Of a stretch of 64,000 bases of DNA, positions 52,380-61,532 are shown piece after piece. The translations under genes and the position numbers were made by a program. Source of the stretch: Affinundibacterium flavidum. GTDB taxonomy: Bacteria > Pseudomonadota > Gammaproteobacteria > Burkholderiales > Burkholderiaceae_D. The notes beneath the pieces are model-generated. The model saw only the letters and a list, made by a program, of their open reading frames with translations. It did no database searches and was not told the origin of the DNA. The stretch spans positions 1 through 64,000 of the forward strand of contig NZ_JACOGA010000015.1 of assembly GCF_014284175.1 (NCBI RefSeq), in the 5' to 3' direction. Numbering within the stretch: position 1 is the first letter of the stretch; each line of letters opens with the position of its first letter.

Positions 52380-52462
52380 AAACACTCCAACCACAATATT
52401 TTAAGTATTTTGACTACCGAATCAACTCTTGCTATCTCAAAACAATCTACACGAAGCAAGCG

Positions 52463-52768
52463 TCAAATTTGCATCTTCATCACCTCTTGGTAAGACTCTA
52501 ATAATCGATTTCTTACCTGAACCATCAATTGGAAAGACAATCGACTCTCTTCCAGACGCATCATCACCTGGTGTAAATTTTGAACATCTCCAGTCGCAAG
52601 CGTCTGCAGATCTGCTTGAGAGATCAATAGCTGTTCATTTACCTGTGCTATTCCTTGACTCACCATATCTGAGAAACCTGAACTTGAAGCCGCGGCAACT
52701 GAAGGCAGCGCGGATGTCGCAGGAAGAAATTCGGCGCCTTGAATGGCGGCAATCGCTGATATTTCCAT
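52463..52768 (-). CDS. fliE: Flagellar rod/MS-ring adaptor FliE
   Basis: 101 residues, typical. Conserved C-terminal half: LATGDVQNLHQVMMRLEESR, LSFQLMVQVRNRLLESYQEV and MKMQI. FliE connects the MS-ring and export gate to the proximal rod and is itself exported. The start ATG overlaps the flgC stop (TGATG) and has a strong GGTGGAGGAA ribosome binding site inside the end of flgC, so it is translationally coupled. Confidence 0.93.
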   Translation of the reverse strand: MEISAIAAIQGAEFLPATSALPSVAAASSSGFSDMVSQGIAQVNEQLLISQADLQTLATGDVQNLHQVMMRLEESRLSFQLMVQVRNRLLESYQEVMKMQI

Positions 52769-53217
52769 CAGTTTCCTCCACCGATATCTAAGGCTTTTAA
52801 TGCCATGGTTTTAGATGTATTCAATGCCGCCACATTTGCTTCATAAGCACGCATGGCACTCATCATAGTGACGGTCTCTGTCGCAGTATCAACACCAGGG
52901 TAAGCAACAAATCCTTTTTCATTCGCCATAGGATGACCCGGTTCATAAACCAACCGAGGGCTAGCATTTATCGGTTCCATACTAAACTGAGGAGCTGCGT
53001 TAACACCCTGCCCGGTTGCTAGGCTTTCGTTCATCAAAGTAGAAAATGCGGTTGGTGCCATCAGACTGCGTGCCACTACACGCATGGGACGAAAGCCATT
53101 GCCGTCGGCGCTTTGCGCTGTATTAGCATTCGCCAAATTCAAGGCTGCAACGTCTACACGCGCACGCTCGATAGACATACCTACGGCGCTGACAGAAAAA
53201 CTTTGTCGATAATCCAT
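52768..53217 (-). CDS. flgC: Flagellar proximal rod protein FlgC
   Basis: 149 residues. The N-terminal rod motif (MSIERARVDVAALNLANANT) and C-terminal ETVTMMSAMRAYEANVAALN, then TSKTMALKALDIG, match FlgC; PGHPMANEKGFVAYP is the family's central signature. It assembles onto FliE/FlgB in the periplasm and is exported without cleavage. It follows flgB by 38 bases. Confidence 0.95.
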   Translation of the reverse strand: MDYRQSFSVSAVGMSIERARVDVAALNLANANTAQSADGNGFRPMRVVARSLMAPTAFSTLMNESLATGQGVNAAPQFSMEPINASPRLVYEPGHPMANEKGFVAYPGVDTATETVTMMSAMRAYEANVAALNTSKTMALKALDIGGGN

Positions 53218-53255
53218 ATTCTTTTTCCCTTATTTTTTATCTCTATTTTTTATTT

Positions 53256-53645
53256 CTATTTTTTACCATCGGTTACAGCGGTGTTCATTATTGAATAATG
53301 GCGCATCAGGCCACGTACCAGCGCTTGATACTGAATTGAATTGTGCGCCATTGCAGCAACCTCTTCATCCAGTTCAACTTTAGCTGGCATGCCCTGTGCA
53401 TCGGTCACAGCCTCTAAACGCAATGGTGGTATAGCATCCTGACCGACACCAGAGGAGTACCCTTTTGAAGCCATTTCCATTTGTTCGATCTGTGAAGCGA
53501 AACTCACACGCATGGGTGTGTAACCCTCTGTGTTCACATTCGCGATATTGTTCGCAATCAACTGCTGTCGTAAGGTCGCAGCATCCAAAGCCAAACTTAA
53601 CTTGGTACTCGTAATACCCTCGATACTTGTTTGTGTTGTTGTCAT
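53256..53645 (-). CDS. flgB: Flagellar proximal rod protein FlgB
   Basis: 129 residues. LSLALDAATLRQQLIANNIA followed by NVNTEGYTPMRVSFASQIEQ is the N-terminal rod signature, and AAMAHNSIQYQALVRGLMRH the C-terminal helix. It forms the base of the rod with FlgC and FlgF. In most operons flgB comes before flgC with flgD-flgE following; here flgB-flgC is placed between flgI and fliE instead. Confidence 0.95.
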   Translation of the reverse strand: MTTTQTSIEGITSTKLSLALDAATLRQQLIANNIANVNTEGYTPMRVSFASQIEQMEMASKGYSSGVGQDAIPPLRLEAVTDAQGMPAKVELDEEVAAMAHNSIQYQALVRGLMRHYSIMNTAVTDGKK

Positions 53646-53690
53646 TTTAATTAAGCTCCTGCTTTCAGACTCCTGTTTACCACAGGATTT

Positions 53691-54866
53691 TTACTGCACA
53701 ATTAACTCGGCATGCAAAGCACCAGCTGCTTTCATGGCTCTCAATATTGAAACCACATCTCGTGTACTCATTTTCAATTTCGCCAGAGACTGTACGAGAT
53801 CAGAAACCGTACTAGAACCAGTCGCGACACCGTTACCGCTTTTTTCATCAACGTCTAATTTGGTATTGGTGACAAAGGCAGTTTGTACACGACTAGCACC
53901 CTGCCCAATAACAAATGGTTGTGAAACAGACTGGTGATTCGCTACAGAAATTTTCAAGTCTCCGTGTGAAATAACCACCTTAGAAATTTGCACATCACCG
54001 CCCGCAACGACCACACCGGTACGCTCGTTAATCACAACTTTTGCTCGACGATCTGGTTCAACCACGAGGTTTTCAAGATCAGCGATAAAATCAACCAATT
54101 GCAGTTCTTGTTCATTACTCACCTTGATCTGCACACCAGAGGCATCGCCAGCCTGTGCGATATCCAATCCAAATTTTTGATTAACTACTTTTGCGATACG
54201 ACTCGCCGTGGTGTAATCGGGCTCGGCCAACACGAAGGTAAGTTTATGATTTTCGTCAACAACCTGTGAGGTAACGCTGATTTCAACCGTTGCACCATTT
54301 GGTACTGAACCTACAGTAGGATGATTTTTTTGGATGACATTGCCGTTGGCGTCATAACGAAAACCACCAACAGAAAGCGATCCCTGAGCCAGCGCATATG
54401 TTCTTCCATTGGTCGCTTTTAATGGTGTGAGAAGTAGGCTTCCGCCCACCAAGCTTCTCGCATCCCCAGCAGAGTTGACAACAACATCAATATTGTCGCC
54501 CTCTCGTGCAAACGGTGGTAGCGTCGCGCTGACCAAGACGACAGCAACATTTCGACTCTGAATTTGCTCCGCAGGAATAGTCAACTCAAACTGAGAATAC
54601 ACATTAGCCAGAGCCTGCCTTGTGGTACGGCTTGATGGAGAATCACCAGTACCTGCTAAACCAGTAACGATGCCATACCCTACCAAAGCATTGTCTCGCC
54701 AACCCTGCAGTTTACCGAGGTCTTTTACTCTGACTTCCTTGGATTCAATAGCATTTTTTTTCTTATTGTCAACGTGGTTAGCGTAGCTAGGTAAACTCTG
54801 CGATACACATACCAACACAAAGCCGCCAAGCAAGAAAGATTTCAAGGGATTCAACATATTCAACAT
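53691..54866 (-). CDS. flgI: Flagellar P-ring protein FlgI
   Basis: About 391 residues from the ATG at 54866; the sequence ATGTTGAAT is duplicated in tandem there, so a second ATG lies three codons on. A signal peptide (LKSFLLGGFVLVCVSQSLPSYA) precedes the mature protein. Conserved segments are VKDLGKLQGWRDNALVGYGI, VTGLAGTGDS, RNVAVVLVSATLPPFAREGD and GVATGSSTVSDLVQSLAKLK. FlgI forms the P-ring in the peptidoglycan layer. It begins just after the flgH stop. Confidence 0.95.
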   Translation of the reverse strand: MLNMLNPLKSFLLGGFVLVCVSQSLPSYANHVDNKKKNAIESKEVRVKDLGKLQGWRDNALVGYGIVTGLAGTGDSPSSRTTRQALANVYSQFELTIPAEQIQSRNVAVVLVSATLPPFAREGDNIDVVVNSAGDARSLVGGSLLLTPLKATNGRTYALAQGSLSVGGFRYDANGNVIQKNHPTVGSVPNGATVEISVTSQVVDENHKLTFVLAEPDYTTASRIAKVVNQKFGLDIAQAGDASGVQIKVSNEQELQLVDFIADLENLVVEPDRRAKVVINERTGVVVAGGDVQISKVVISHGDLKISVANHQSVSQPFVIGQGASRVQTAFVTNTKLDVDEKSGNGVATGSSTVSDLVQSLAKLKMSTRDVVSILRAMKAAGALHAELIVQ

Positions 54867-54868
54867 AT

Positions 54869-55630
54869 TTATAGCCCAAACCAATCAAGTACTTTGCGCC
54901 AGAATCCACGACGCTGACGTTCCGTCAATTCGCCTTCACCGACATACGTAATTTTCGCATCTGCCAATCGGGTGGAAAGAATGGAATTCGTATCGGAAAT
55001 ATCGACGGGGCGCACGCGACCCTCGACATTAACGCGTTGTGATTCATCGTTGACCGTCAACAATTGTTGACCGCTCACCAGCAAATCACCATTTTCGCTG
55101 ACAGACTTTACTGTCACACTAATCGTCGCAAGCAAACGATTCGCTCTTTGGGTCTTACCACCACCGTCAAAATCACCATTCACGCCAATACCAACTTGCT
55201 TTACGCTACTACCATCACGGTTAAGCTCAGCGCTCACATTGTTTTTGCGACGTGTACCAGTATCGGAGCTCGTTGATGCGCTCGAATTTTCAAACACTTG
55301 CACCGTCAAAATATCGCCAACACGTGCAGCCTTCTTATCTGATGTCAGGGATTTATAACTCCCTTCCTTAAATAATTTATCCGCCATGGCACTTCCATTG
55401 ACTGCAATCAGAAGACATGCCAGTAATAAAATACGCCAGCCATAACTTTTTACATCATTGAGACCTCTGCGCAACCGTAGCGAGCGGTCAAAGTTTGAAT
55501 CGAGAAGCGCACCTGTGCTAGAGTACAGCGAGCATCGCAGACTCAAAATTTGATCGCGCAGTAGGCTGTGCAGAGGTCTCTCATTTAGCGCTCTGTTTTG
55601 TACGTTTCTTCCTGATACTTTGTGACTCAT
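54869..55630 (-). CDS. flgH: L-ring protein FlgH carrying a MITE-encoded N-terminal insert
   Basis: 253 residues as read. The FlgH body is clear (RVGDILTVQVFENSSASTSS, ANRLLATISVTVKSVSENGD, NVEGRVRPVDISDTNSILST, KITYVGEGEL). The start ATG overlaps the flgA stop and has GAGG eight bases upstream, so it is well supported. Residues 17-58 come from a 121-bp transposon-like insert plus its 5-bp duplication, 126 bases in all, so the frame is kept. Without it the N-terminus would read MSHKVSGRNVQNRALN then DVKSYGWR and the hydrophobic signal (ILLLACLLIAVNGSAMA). LLAC could be a lipobox, but processing after AMA is more likely. Whether the extended protein is still exported is unclear. Confidence 0.88.
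   Translation of the reverse strand: MSHKVSGRNVQNRALNERPLHSLLRDQILSLRCSLYSSTGALLDSNFDRSLRLRRGLNDVKSYGWRILLLACLLIAVNGSAMADKLFKEGSYKSLTSDKKAARVGDILTVQVFENSSASTSSDTGTRRKNNVSAELNRDGSSVKQVGIGVNGDFDGGGKTQRANRLLATISVTVKSVSENGDLLVSGQQLLTVNDESQRVNVEGRVRPVDISDTNSILSTRLADAKITYVGEGELTERQRRGFWRKVLDWFGL
55460..55580. mobile_element. 121-bp MITE in flgH with 5-bp target duplication
   Basis: Terminal inverted repeats GAGACCTCTGCGCAACC (left) and, as reverse complement of the right end, GAGACCTCTGCACAGCC: 15 of 17 match. Direct repeats TCATT flank it at 55455-55459 and 55581-55585. No transposase gene inside; the element is a non-autonomous unit resembling in its ends IS5-type elements (GAGACC...). It is wholly open in the flgH frame. 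Confidence 0.9.
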
Positions 55631-56631
55631 AAAGTTACCTCAACTTTTCCCGCCGCAATTACGCGTGCTTTCAATACTTCCTTGCTATCCTTTGCGCGCA
55701 CTGTGATCCACTGTCCCATCGCACCATCTTGTAGCGCTTCTACTTTACTCTCTACCAAGATCGCCCCAGTGCTAGCGATCAGCGTCAACCATTCTCCACG
55801 TATCGCCACAGGCTTGAGCTCCATTGCTCTGGCTGTCAAAGTGTCACCTTTCTTCATGCTTTGTTTGACACGTAATGGCGCAGCATCAAGCAGTTTTTCC
55901 TCTAACACGACATCGCGTGGTGCAATCGTTAAATCGAGTTCGGTTTTTACCAAATTACTCTTAGACAAAATGGCGTCTTTATTCAAAGATTGATCAAAGA
56001 CATAGGCGTTTTTAAAAGCGCCAACTTCAAATTCAACGGGTACTAAACGTACAAACCGTTGATTCGTCCAAACCTCTAACCACACAGTCATGCGCTTTTG
56101 CAAAGTCATTGACTGACTAAATGGGTGTGGCTTAATCTCAACCTCACCTTCAGGAACTTGCAGTGATTTTGGAACCCGAACCAACTTCATCTCTGCGCGA
56201 TCAGACTGTTGTGTTAGCCAAGTACGCAAATGACTTTGAGCTGTCTGTCCAATCAATGTTGAAGATAACTCCTGAACTGGAACGCTAACTGTAACCTGAT
56301 GCGCACCTCTCCACTGTAGTTGTCTGGCTAGATCTGGCACACGGGAATTGACCCAGCGTCGAATCACTTCACTTTCTAAATTCACTACCTGCCCCAATTT
56401 CGGTGCACGACCTAAGTAAATCGTGTTAAGGCGTCGTATCGTTGTCAGATCTTCCGTGCTTAGTTGTGCAACATCCCCTAAGGTAACGATGTCGCGCTTA
56501 ACATTGACATGCGAGCGCAATTCAACCACCGCACCGGATGCAGTTGCATAGACAGGTGCCAACATTGTGATCGCGATTAACGCGCGCACAACTTGCCGGG
56601 CACTCATACTATTTGTCAGCACTTCATTCAC
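55627..56631 (-). CDS. flgA: P-ring assembly chaperone FlgA
   Basis: 334 residues with a signal peptide (VVRALIAITMLAPVYATASG near residues 13-33). The C-terminal SAF-like domain is present (LNKDAILSKSNLVKTELDLT, VLEEKLLDAAPLRVKQSMKK, GDTLTARAMELKPVAIRGEW). FlgA aids FlgI assembly in the periplasm. Two Met codons (MNEV...MSARQ) give alternative starts. It is followed by flgH with ATGA overlap and ends with KVEVTL, the usual end of the family. Confidence 0.9.
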   Translation of the reverse strand: MNEVLTNSMSARQVVRALIAITMLAPVYATASGAVVELRSHVNVKRDIVTLGDVAQLSTEDLTTIRRLNTIYLGRAPKLGQVVNLESEVIRRWVNSRVPDLARQLQWRGAHQVTVSVPVQELSSTLIGQTAQSHLRTWLTQQSDRAEMKLVRVPKSLQVPEGEVEIKPHPFSQSMTLQKRMTVWLEVWTNQRFVRLVPVEFEVGAFKNAYVFDQSLNKDAILSKSNLVKTELDLTIAPRDVVLEEKLLDAAPLRVKQSMKKGDTLTARAMELKPVAIRGEWLTLIASTGAILVESKVEALQDGAMGQWITVRAKDSKEVLKARVIAAGKVEVTL

Positions 56632-56643
56632 TCCTTCAAAAAA

Positions 56644-57441
56644 TCACTTACGTAAATTATTGATCATTCCCTGCATTTCATCCGCAGCTTGTACCAGCTT
56701 CACATTCGCTTCATAAGTACGTTGCGCAATCATCAAATTAACCATCTCCTCAACCATTTTGACATTCGATGCTTCTACATATCCTTGCGAAATCGTGCCA
56801 ACACCAACATCACCAAACGAACTATTCAAGGCTTCGCCCGACGCCTCATTTGCTTTGTAAAGGTTATCGCCTACGACACTCAACTGGCCTGGACTCACAA
56901 AATTAACCAATTCAATCTTGCCAGCTTCAACATCAGTCGATTGTCCTGCTAATCTGTAACGCACTGTGCCATCACCAGCAATAGTCATTGACTGCGCACT
57001 GTCTGGGATTACCATGGATGCCTTTAACGTTGGCCCCGACGCTAACGCCAATTGCCCTTCTTTCGTGAGTTTGAGGGTACCGCCTCGGCTATAGGCCACA
57101 CTGCCATCAGGCATGTTAATCTCTATAAATCCATCGCCTTGAATAGCGATATCCAATGCCGAATCAGTACGCTTTAATTCACCTTGATCAAACATTTTTC
57201 CCGTCGCAGCGATCCTTACGCCAGCACCAATTCGCGCTAGATTCGCGGCGAGTCCAACCTCATTCTCTGCTCCACCCAAAGGGTTAGTACGTGCCACATC
57301 TTGTACCATCATGTCGGTAAAACTCACCCGACTCTTTTTATATCCGGGAGTATTGGCATTCGCCAAGTTGTTAGCAATGGCATCAACATTCGCCTGTTGC
57401 GCCTGCATCCCGGTAGCGCCAATGTAGAGTGATTTGCTCAT
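56644..57441 (-). CDS. flgG: Flagellar distal rod protein FlgG
   Basis: 265 residues. MSKSLYIGATGMQAQQANVD followed by AIANNLANANTPGYKKSRVS opens the rod family motif. The central IAIQGDGFIEINMPDGSVAY and the C-terminal GTISQGYVEASNVKMVEEMV NLMIAQRTYEAN end confirm FlgG. It makes the distal rod. Co-oriented with flgF upstream and flgA downstream, 12 bases from flgA. Confidence 0.95.
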   Translation of the reverse strand: MSKSLYIGATGMQAQQANVDAIANNLANANTPGYKKSRVSFTDMMVQDVARTNPLGGAENEVGLAANLARIGAGVRIAATGKMFDQGELKRTDSALDIAIQGDGFIEINMPDGSVAYSRGGTLKLTKEGQLALASGPTLKASMVIPDSAQSMTIAGDGTVRYRLAGQSTDVEAGKIELVNFVSPGQLSVVGDNLYKANEASGEALNSSFGDVGVGTISQGYVEASNVKMVEEMVNLMIAQRTYEANVKLVQAADEMQGMINNLRK

Positions 57442-57495
57442 CAGTTATTTTCCCCAAAATATAAAATTCAAATTTAGTCTAAGCGATAGGTTTGG

Positions 57496-58263
57496 CTAAA
57501 TATCGCCTAACTTGCGAATAGCCGTTCCCAACATTTCATCGTATCCTTGCGTCACTTTTTGCATGGATTCAAAATGTCGCATAGCTTGCATGAGTTGCAC
57601 CATCTCCTCCATCGAACTCACATTTGAATTCTCCAGATGCCCCTGTTTAATCATCGGTGAACTAGCTTCTGTCCATTCAGCCTGTTCATTGGCAACGATT
57701 AGGCCATCTCCGATTTTTCTGAGCGCACGACTGTCTTTCATAGTCATTACCTTGATCTGCGCAAGCACCTTATCGGTCGTCGCGGTTCCTTGGTGATCTA
57801 AACTACCGTCACGAATATTGCCGTTCTCGTCAATGATAGGATTGCTCGTCTTCAAAAAAATTTCGCCTGCCTTGCCCAAAACAGGATACCCCTGCGCCGT
57901 TACTAATCGGCCACGTGCATCAAGCTGCAAATTCCCTTGACGGGTATATGCAATACCGTCATTTGTTTGAATCTCAAAATAGCCATTGCCGCCTAAAGCT
58001 AGATCTAACTTCTGTCCCGTTGCCTTGAGCATACCTGCTCGCGTATCGGTCATGACTTGTGCCATCAATGGATGAGATTCGTCTGTCGAAGCATTCTGTG
58101 CGGTAGATGCTGTTTGCATCATTAATTCAACAAACGGTCGTTCAATCACCATTTCGCGCTTATAACCTGACGTCGTCGCGTTGGCGAGATTGGCACCCAC
58201 GACATCGACACGCTTCATGTCATTCTGCATACTTTGCAAAGTCACCGCTAAAATTCCACGCAT
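57496..58263 (-). CDS. flgF: Flagellar proximal rod protein FlgF
   Basis: 255 residues from the ATG at 58263; a GTG four codons earlier is possible. The rod N-terminus reads LAVTLQSMQNDMKRVDVVGANLANATTSGYKRE (split) and the C-terminal helix reads VSSMEEMVQLMQAMRHFESM. It is placed next to flgG and differs from it in the middle domain. FlgF is a proximal rod subunit. Just before its start lies an A+T-rich stretch of TTACTCA-like repeats. Confidence 0.88.
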   Translation of the reverse strand: MRGILAVTLQSMQNDMKRVDVVGANLANATTSGYKREMVIERPFVELMMQTASTAQNASTDESHPLMAQVMTDTRAGMLKATGQKLDLALGGNGYFEIQTNDGIAYTRQGNLQLDARGRLVTAQGYPVLGKAGEIFLKTSNPIIDENGNIRDGSLDHQGTATTDKVLAQIKVMTMKDSRALRKIGDGLIVANEQAEWTEASSPMIKQGHLENSNVSSMEEMVQLMQAMRHFESMQKVTQGYDEMLGTAIRKLGDI

Positions 58264-58265
58264 AC

Positions 58266-58345
58266 ATTTACTCACTTATTTACGGACTTATCTGTTCACT
58301 CAATTATTTACTCAGTTACTCGTTCAGTTACTCACTCAAACAATT
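58266..58345. repeat. Degenerate TTACTCA direct repeats upstream of flgF
   Basis: About ten copies of TTACTCA/TTATTTA-like heptamers run from just before the flgF start to near the flhA stop, e.g. CAGTTACTC GTT CAGTTACTC ACTCA. Imperfect and spaced irregularly. Confidence 0.6.
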
Positions 58346-58356
58346 CGATGTGCCAC

Positions 58357-60441
58357 TCAAATTTCGACAGTACCAAACGATTTCAACTCTATGGTTTGCG
58401 GTATTTCTGACATCGACAACACCCGCAAATGAGGAACAACCCGTTCACTCAAGGCACGAATATGTCGACGCAAATCAGGTGAACATAACAATACCGGCAA
58501 TAAATTACTCTTCATCATCTTCTCACTTTGTTGAACCAATTTGCTCACAAATTGTTCTGCCAATTTCGGTTCTAAAACAAACGGACGAGGTGCTTGTCCT
58601 TGCGCACCTTCTTGATGCATTTGAATCACGCTCTGCATAAATTCGTTCTCTAAAGCCGGATCAAGCGTAATCACATGCAAGGCATTTGACTCACCGAGTA
58701 AGCTCTGACAAATAGCATTTCCCAAGCGTTGACGCACTGCTTCTGTAAGATAAATATGCGCTTTAGATAATCGCCCAGAATCTGCCAATGTCTCAAGAAT
58801 CGCTTCAATATGCCGAATCGATACTTTCTCACGTAGTAGATTTTGCAAAACGCGCTGCACATCACTCACCGACAAAACGGTTGGAATCAACTCTTCAACC
58901 AAACTTGGTTGCGTTTGACGCACACGGTTCAACAACCTTTCTGTTTCTGCCCTAGTCATCAAAGTCGCAGATTCGCGCTTCAACACCTCTGTCAGATGTG
59001 TAAGAAATACAGTTTCGCCGTCTACTAATGTGTAACCAAGGCTAGTCGCTTTGCTCCTGAGATTTTCATCTATCCATAGTGCTGGCAATCCATAGGTTGG
59101 GTCTTTAGTGGCTTCTCCTTCAATCGAAGTCAGATCACCTTTTGGGTGGATAGCCAAAATTTGATTGATGCGCGCTTCTCCCTTCCCGACAACCACACCA
59201 TCAACACAAATTTCATATCGATCAGCCGCTAGTTTTTTACCATCCTTAAATTTTACTTTTGGCAGAACCAAGCCTAGATCCATCGCGTGCTGCTTACGAA
59301 AAATACCAATGCGTTCCATTAAACTACTAGCGGAAATAGTAATGAGTGGTGTCCAATTTGCGCCAACATGAATTTCAATGGGTTCCACCGGCAACATGGC
59401 GTAAGGATCGTTTTTATTTTCTTTATCCATAGTGCCAGCAACATCGTCAACAGCTTCATCATCTGTCGTGACACCTTCAGTTTCGTTTTTGCGGCGATAC
59501 GCCATATAAGTAAAAAACAACATCACGCACATCAGGCCGGCGGCAGGTACGCCGGGAATTCCAGGCAAAATAACCAATACCCCCAGTGCGAGAGAAACCA
59601 AGAGCAAGGTCTTGGGAAATGAAGAAATCTGTGTAAAAACTTCTTTACTCAAATTGCCATCCGACGCTGAGCGCGTCACGATAATGCCCGTGCCCAAAGC
59701 AATCACCAACGCAGGCACTTGAGTTACGATACCGTCACCTATCGTCAGCAAAGTATAGGTTTGCAAAGCCTGCGCCCAAGGAATACCCAATTGCATGATG
59801 CCAATCAACAGACCACCAACAATATTGATCAATAGAATAATGATGCCCGCGATCGCATCACCTTTTACAAATTTACTTGCACCATCCATCGCGCCATAAA
59901 ATCCCGATTCTTTCTCAAGGTTCTTGCGTCGACGTTGTGCTTCCGCCTGATCGATGAACCCCATATTCAAATCAGCGTCAATACTCATTTGTTGGCCTGG
60001 CATACTATCCAGCGTAAAACGCGCCGCTACTTCTGACACGCGTTGTGCACCACTCGTAATCACCACATACTGAACGACAATCAAAATCAGAAAGATGATT
60101 AAGCCAATGACGTAATTCCCGCCCACAACGTATGCGCCGATAGCACCGATAACGCGACCAGCATCACCATGCGACAAAATTAATCTCGTCGCCGCAACAT
60201 TTAACGACAATCGAAAGAGAGTCGCGATCAATAGCAGTGATGGGAAAGTTGAAAACTCCACAGGGCGAGCCATGTAGAAAGTCAACAACAAGATAAGAAA
60301 CGCGAAACTAAAATTCGTCAAAATCAAAAAGTCCAGCACCGGACTGGGAATCGGCGCGAACAAAATAACCAATACAGTCAGTGTAAAAAACACTAAACCG
60401 AGATCACTGTATTTTCCTAAAACTTTACTAATCTGATTCAT
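58357..60441 (-). CDS. flhA: Flagellar export gate protein FlhA
   Basis: 694 residues from the ATG at 60441, the usual FlhA length, overlapping the flhB stop by one base (TAATG); the open frame reads back to 60495 within flhB. Eight N-terminal membrane helices include the FHIPEP-type segments (FPSLLLIATLFRLSLNVAAT, GQQMSIDADLNMGFIDQAEA). A large cytoplasmic domain from about 340 recruits chaperone-substrate complexes. It forms the nonameric export gate ring with FliP/Q/R and FlhB. Confidence 0.96.
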   Translation of the reverse strand: MNQISKVLGKYSDLGLVFFTLTVLVILFAPIPSPVLDFLILTNFSFAFLILLLTFYMARPVEFSTFPSLLLIATLFRLSLNVAATRLILSHGDAGRVIGAIGAYVVGGNYVIGLIIFLILIVVQYVVITSGAQRVSEVAARFTLDSMPGQQMSIDADLNMGFIDQAEAQRRRKNLEKESGFYGAMDGASKFVKGDAIAGIIILLINIVGGLLIGIMQLGIPWAQALQTYTLLTIGDGIVTQVPALVIALGTGIIVTRSASDGNLSKEVFTQISSFPKTLLLVSLALGVLVILPGIPGVPAAGLMCVMLFFTYMAYRRKNETEGVTTDDEAVDDVAGTMDKENKNDPYAMLPVEPIEIHVGANWTPLITISASSLMERIGIFRKQHAMDLGLVLPKVKFKDGKKLAADRYEICVDGVVVGKGEARINQILAIHPKGDLTSIEGEATKDPTYGLPALWIDENLRSKATSLGYTLVDGETVFLTHLTEVLKRESATLMTRAETERLLNRVRQTQPSLVEELIPTVLSVSDVQRVLQNLLREKVSIRHIEAILETLADSGRLSKAHIYLTEAVRQRLGNAICQSLLGESNALHVITLDPALENEFMQSVIQMHQEGAQGQAPRPFVLEPKLAEQFVSKLVQQSEKMMKSNLLPVLLCSPDLRRHIRALSERVVPHLRVLSMSEIPQTIELKSFGTVEI

Positions 60442-61532
60442 TATGCTGGCCTCGCCATTCTCTCTTGACGTGCTTTTCGCATTGCCATTACCCAAATCAA
60501 AATCCGTGCGACGTCAGCATATAAGTGCTGTGGGACGTGGTGTTCAACGTCAACTTCATGAAAAAGTTTGCGCGCCAAGCTACGATTTTGTACGACTGGA
60601 ATCTGGTGACGTGCCGCAATTTTTCGCATGGCGGCTGCCAGGCTACCAGCACCTTTCGCCAACAGTTGTGGTGAATCCATCTTCCCATGTTCATAACGCA
60701 GTGCGACTGCAATATGCGTTGGATTCGTAATGAGTACGTCAGCATCCTTAGTTTTAGCTGCAGACTGACTGCGTTTGAGCATTTCTTTGCGCAACTCACG
60801 CAACCGTGAACGAATACGAGGATCGCCATCACGATTCTTCATCTCATCTTTAATATCACGCTTACTCATACGCATTTTTTTTGCGAATTCACGGCGCGTA
60901 TAAATCAAGTCAACAGCAGCTAACAAGAACAACATGAGAGCCATCTTAAACCCTAGCGAAACGACATCGTCCAACAATAACTTCAGAGCCTCCGCAGGAG
61001 AATACGCTGCAATATGAAAGAATTGGCTAGTCAAGCCCTTCAAAGCGATATATACGACCAGACCAAGTAATAGCAATTTCAAACAAATGCGACCCGCATC
61101 AAACAAGCTGCGCATAGAAAAAAATTTCTTTATCCCATTTGCAGGATTGAGCTTAGTAAAATCAGGCGTGATCGGATGGGTCGACAAGATAGCGCCTGTT
61201 TGTACTAAATTGGAAACAATGGCAGTCAACATAATGGCAAAAAAAAATGGCAACAGCATGAAGATCCCACCCTTCAACATATTTGACAACAGATACCAAT
61301 TACTCGCAAAGCTAGAGTCGGTTTGTCCCATCTTTGCAATTAAAGCCAAATCAAAACGAAACAACTCACGCATGCCATCAAGGCCTCGCCAATACAGCAT
61401 CACCAAAGCGACAATAAACACCAGCACCGAAACAGCATCTGTACTCTTTGCGACCTGACCTTTTTCTTTCGCCTTTTCAAGCTTATACGGCGTGGCATCT
61501 TCGCTGCGGTCAAAATCTTCATCCGACATCAA
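60441..61532 (-). CDS. flhB: Flagellar export specificity switch protein FlhB
   Basis: 363 residues. Four membrane helices between about 30 and 215, then a cytoplasmic domain with the autocleavage motif NPTH at 270-273 and TNPTHIAVALRYEHGKMDSP as the family signature. Cleavage between N and P lets FliK switch export from hook-type to filament-type substrates. Preserved NPTH implies that specificity switching is still under selection. Length fits. It overlaps fliR by 14 bases. Confidence 0.96.
   Translation of the reverse strand: MMSDEDFDRSEDATPYKLEKAKEKGQVAKSTDAVSVLVFIVALVMLYWRGLDGMRELFRFDLALIAKMGQTDSSFASNWYLLSNMLKGGIFMLLPFFFAIMLTAIVSNLVQTGAILSTHPITPDFTKLNPANGIKKFFSMRSLFDAGRICLKLLLLGLVVYIALKGLTSQFFHIAAYSPAEALKLLLDDVVSLGFKMALMLFLLAAVDLIYTRREFAKKMRMSKRDIKDEMKNRDGDPRIRSRLRELRKEMLKRSQSAAKTKDADVLITNPTHIAVALRYEHGKMDSPQLLAKGAGSLAAAMRKIAARHQIPVVQNRSLARKLFHEVDVEHHVPQHLYADVARILIWVMAMRKARQERMARPA

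Noticed and set aside
55460..55580. flgH as a frameshifted or disrupted pseudogene
   Set aside because: Insert plus target duplication is 126 bases with no stop in frame, so the gene remains open.
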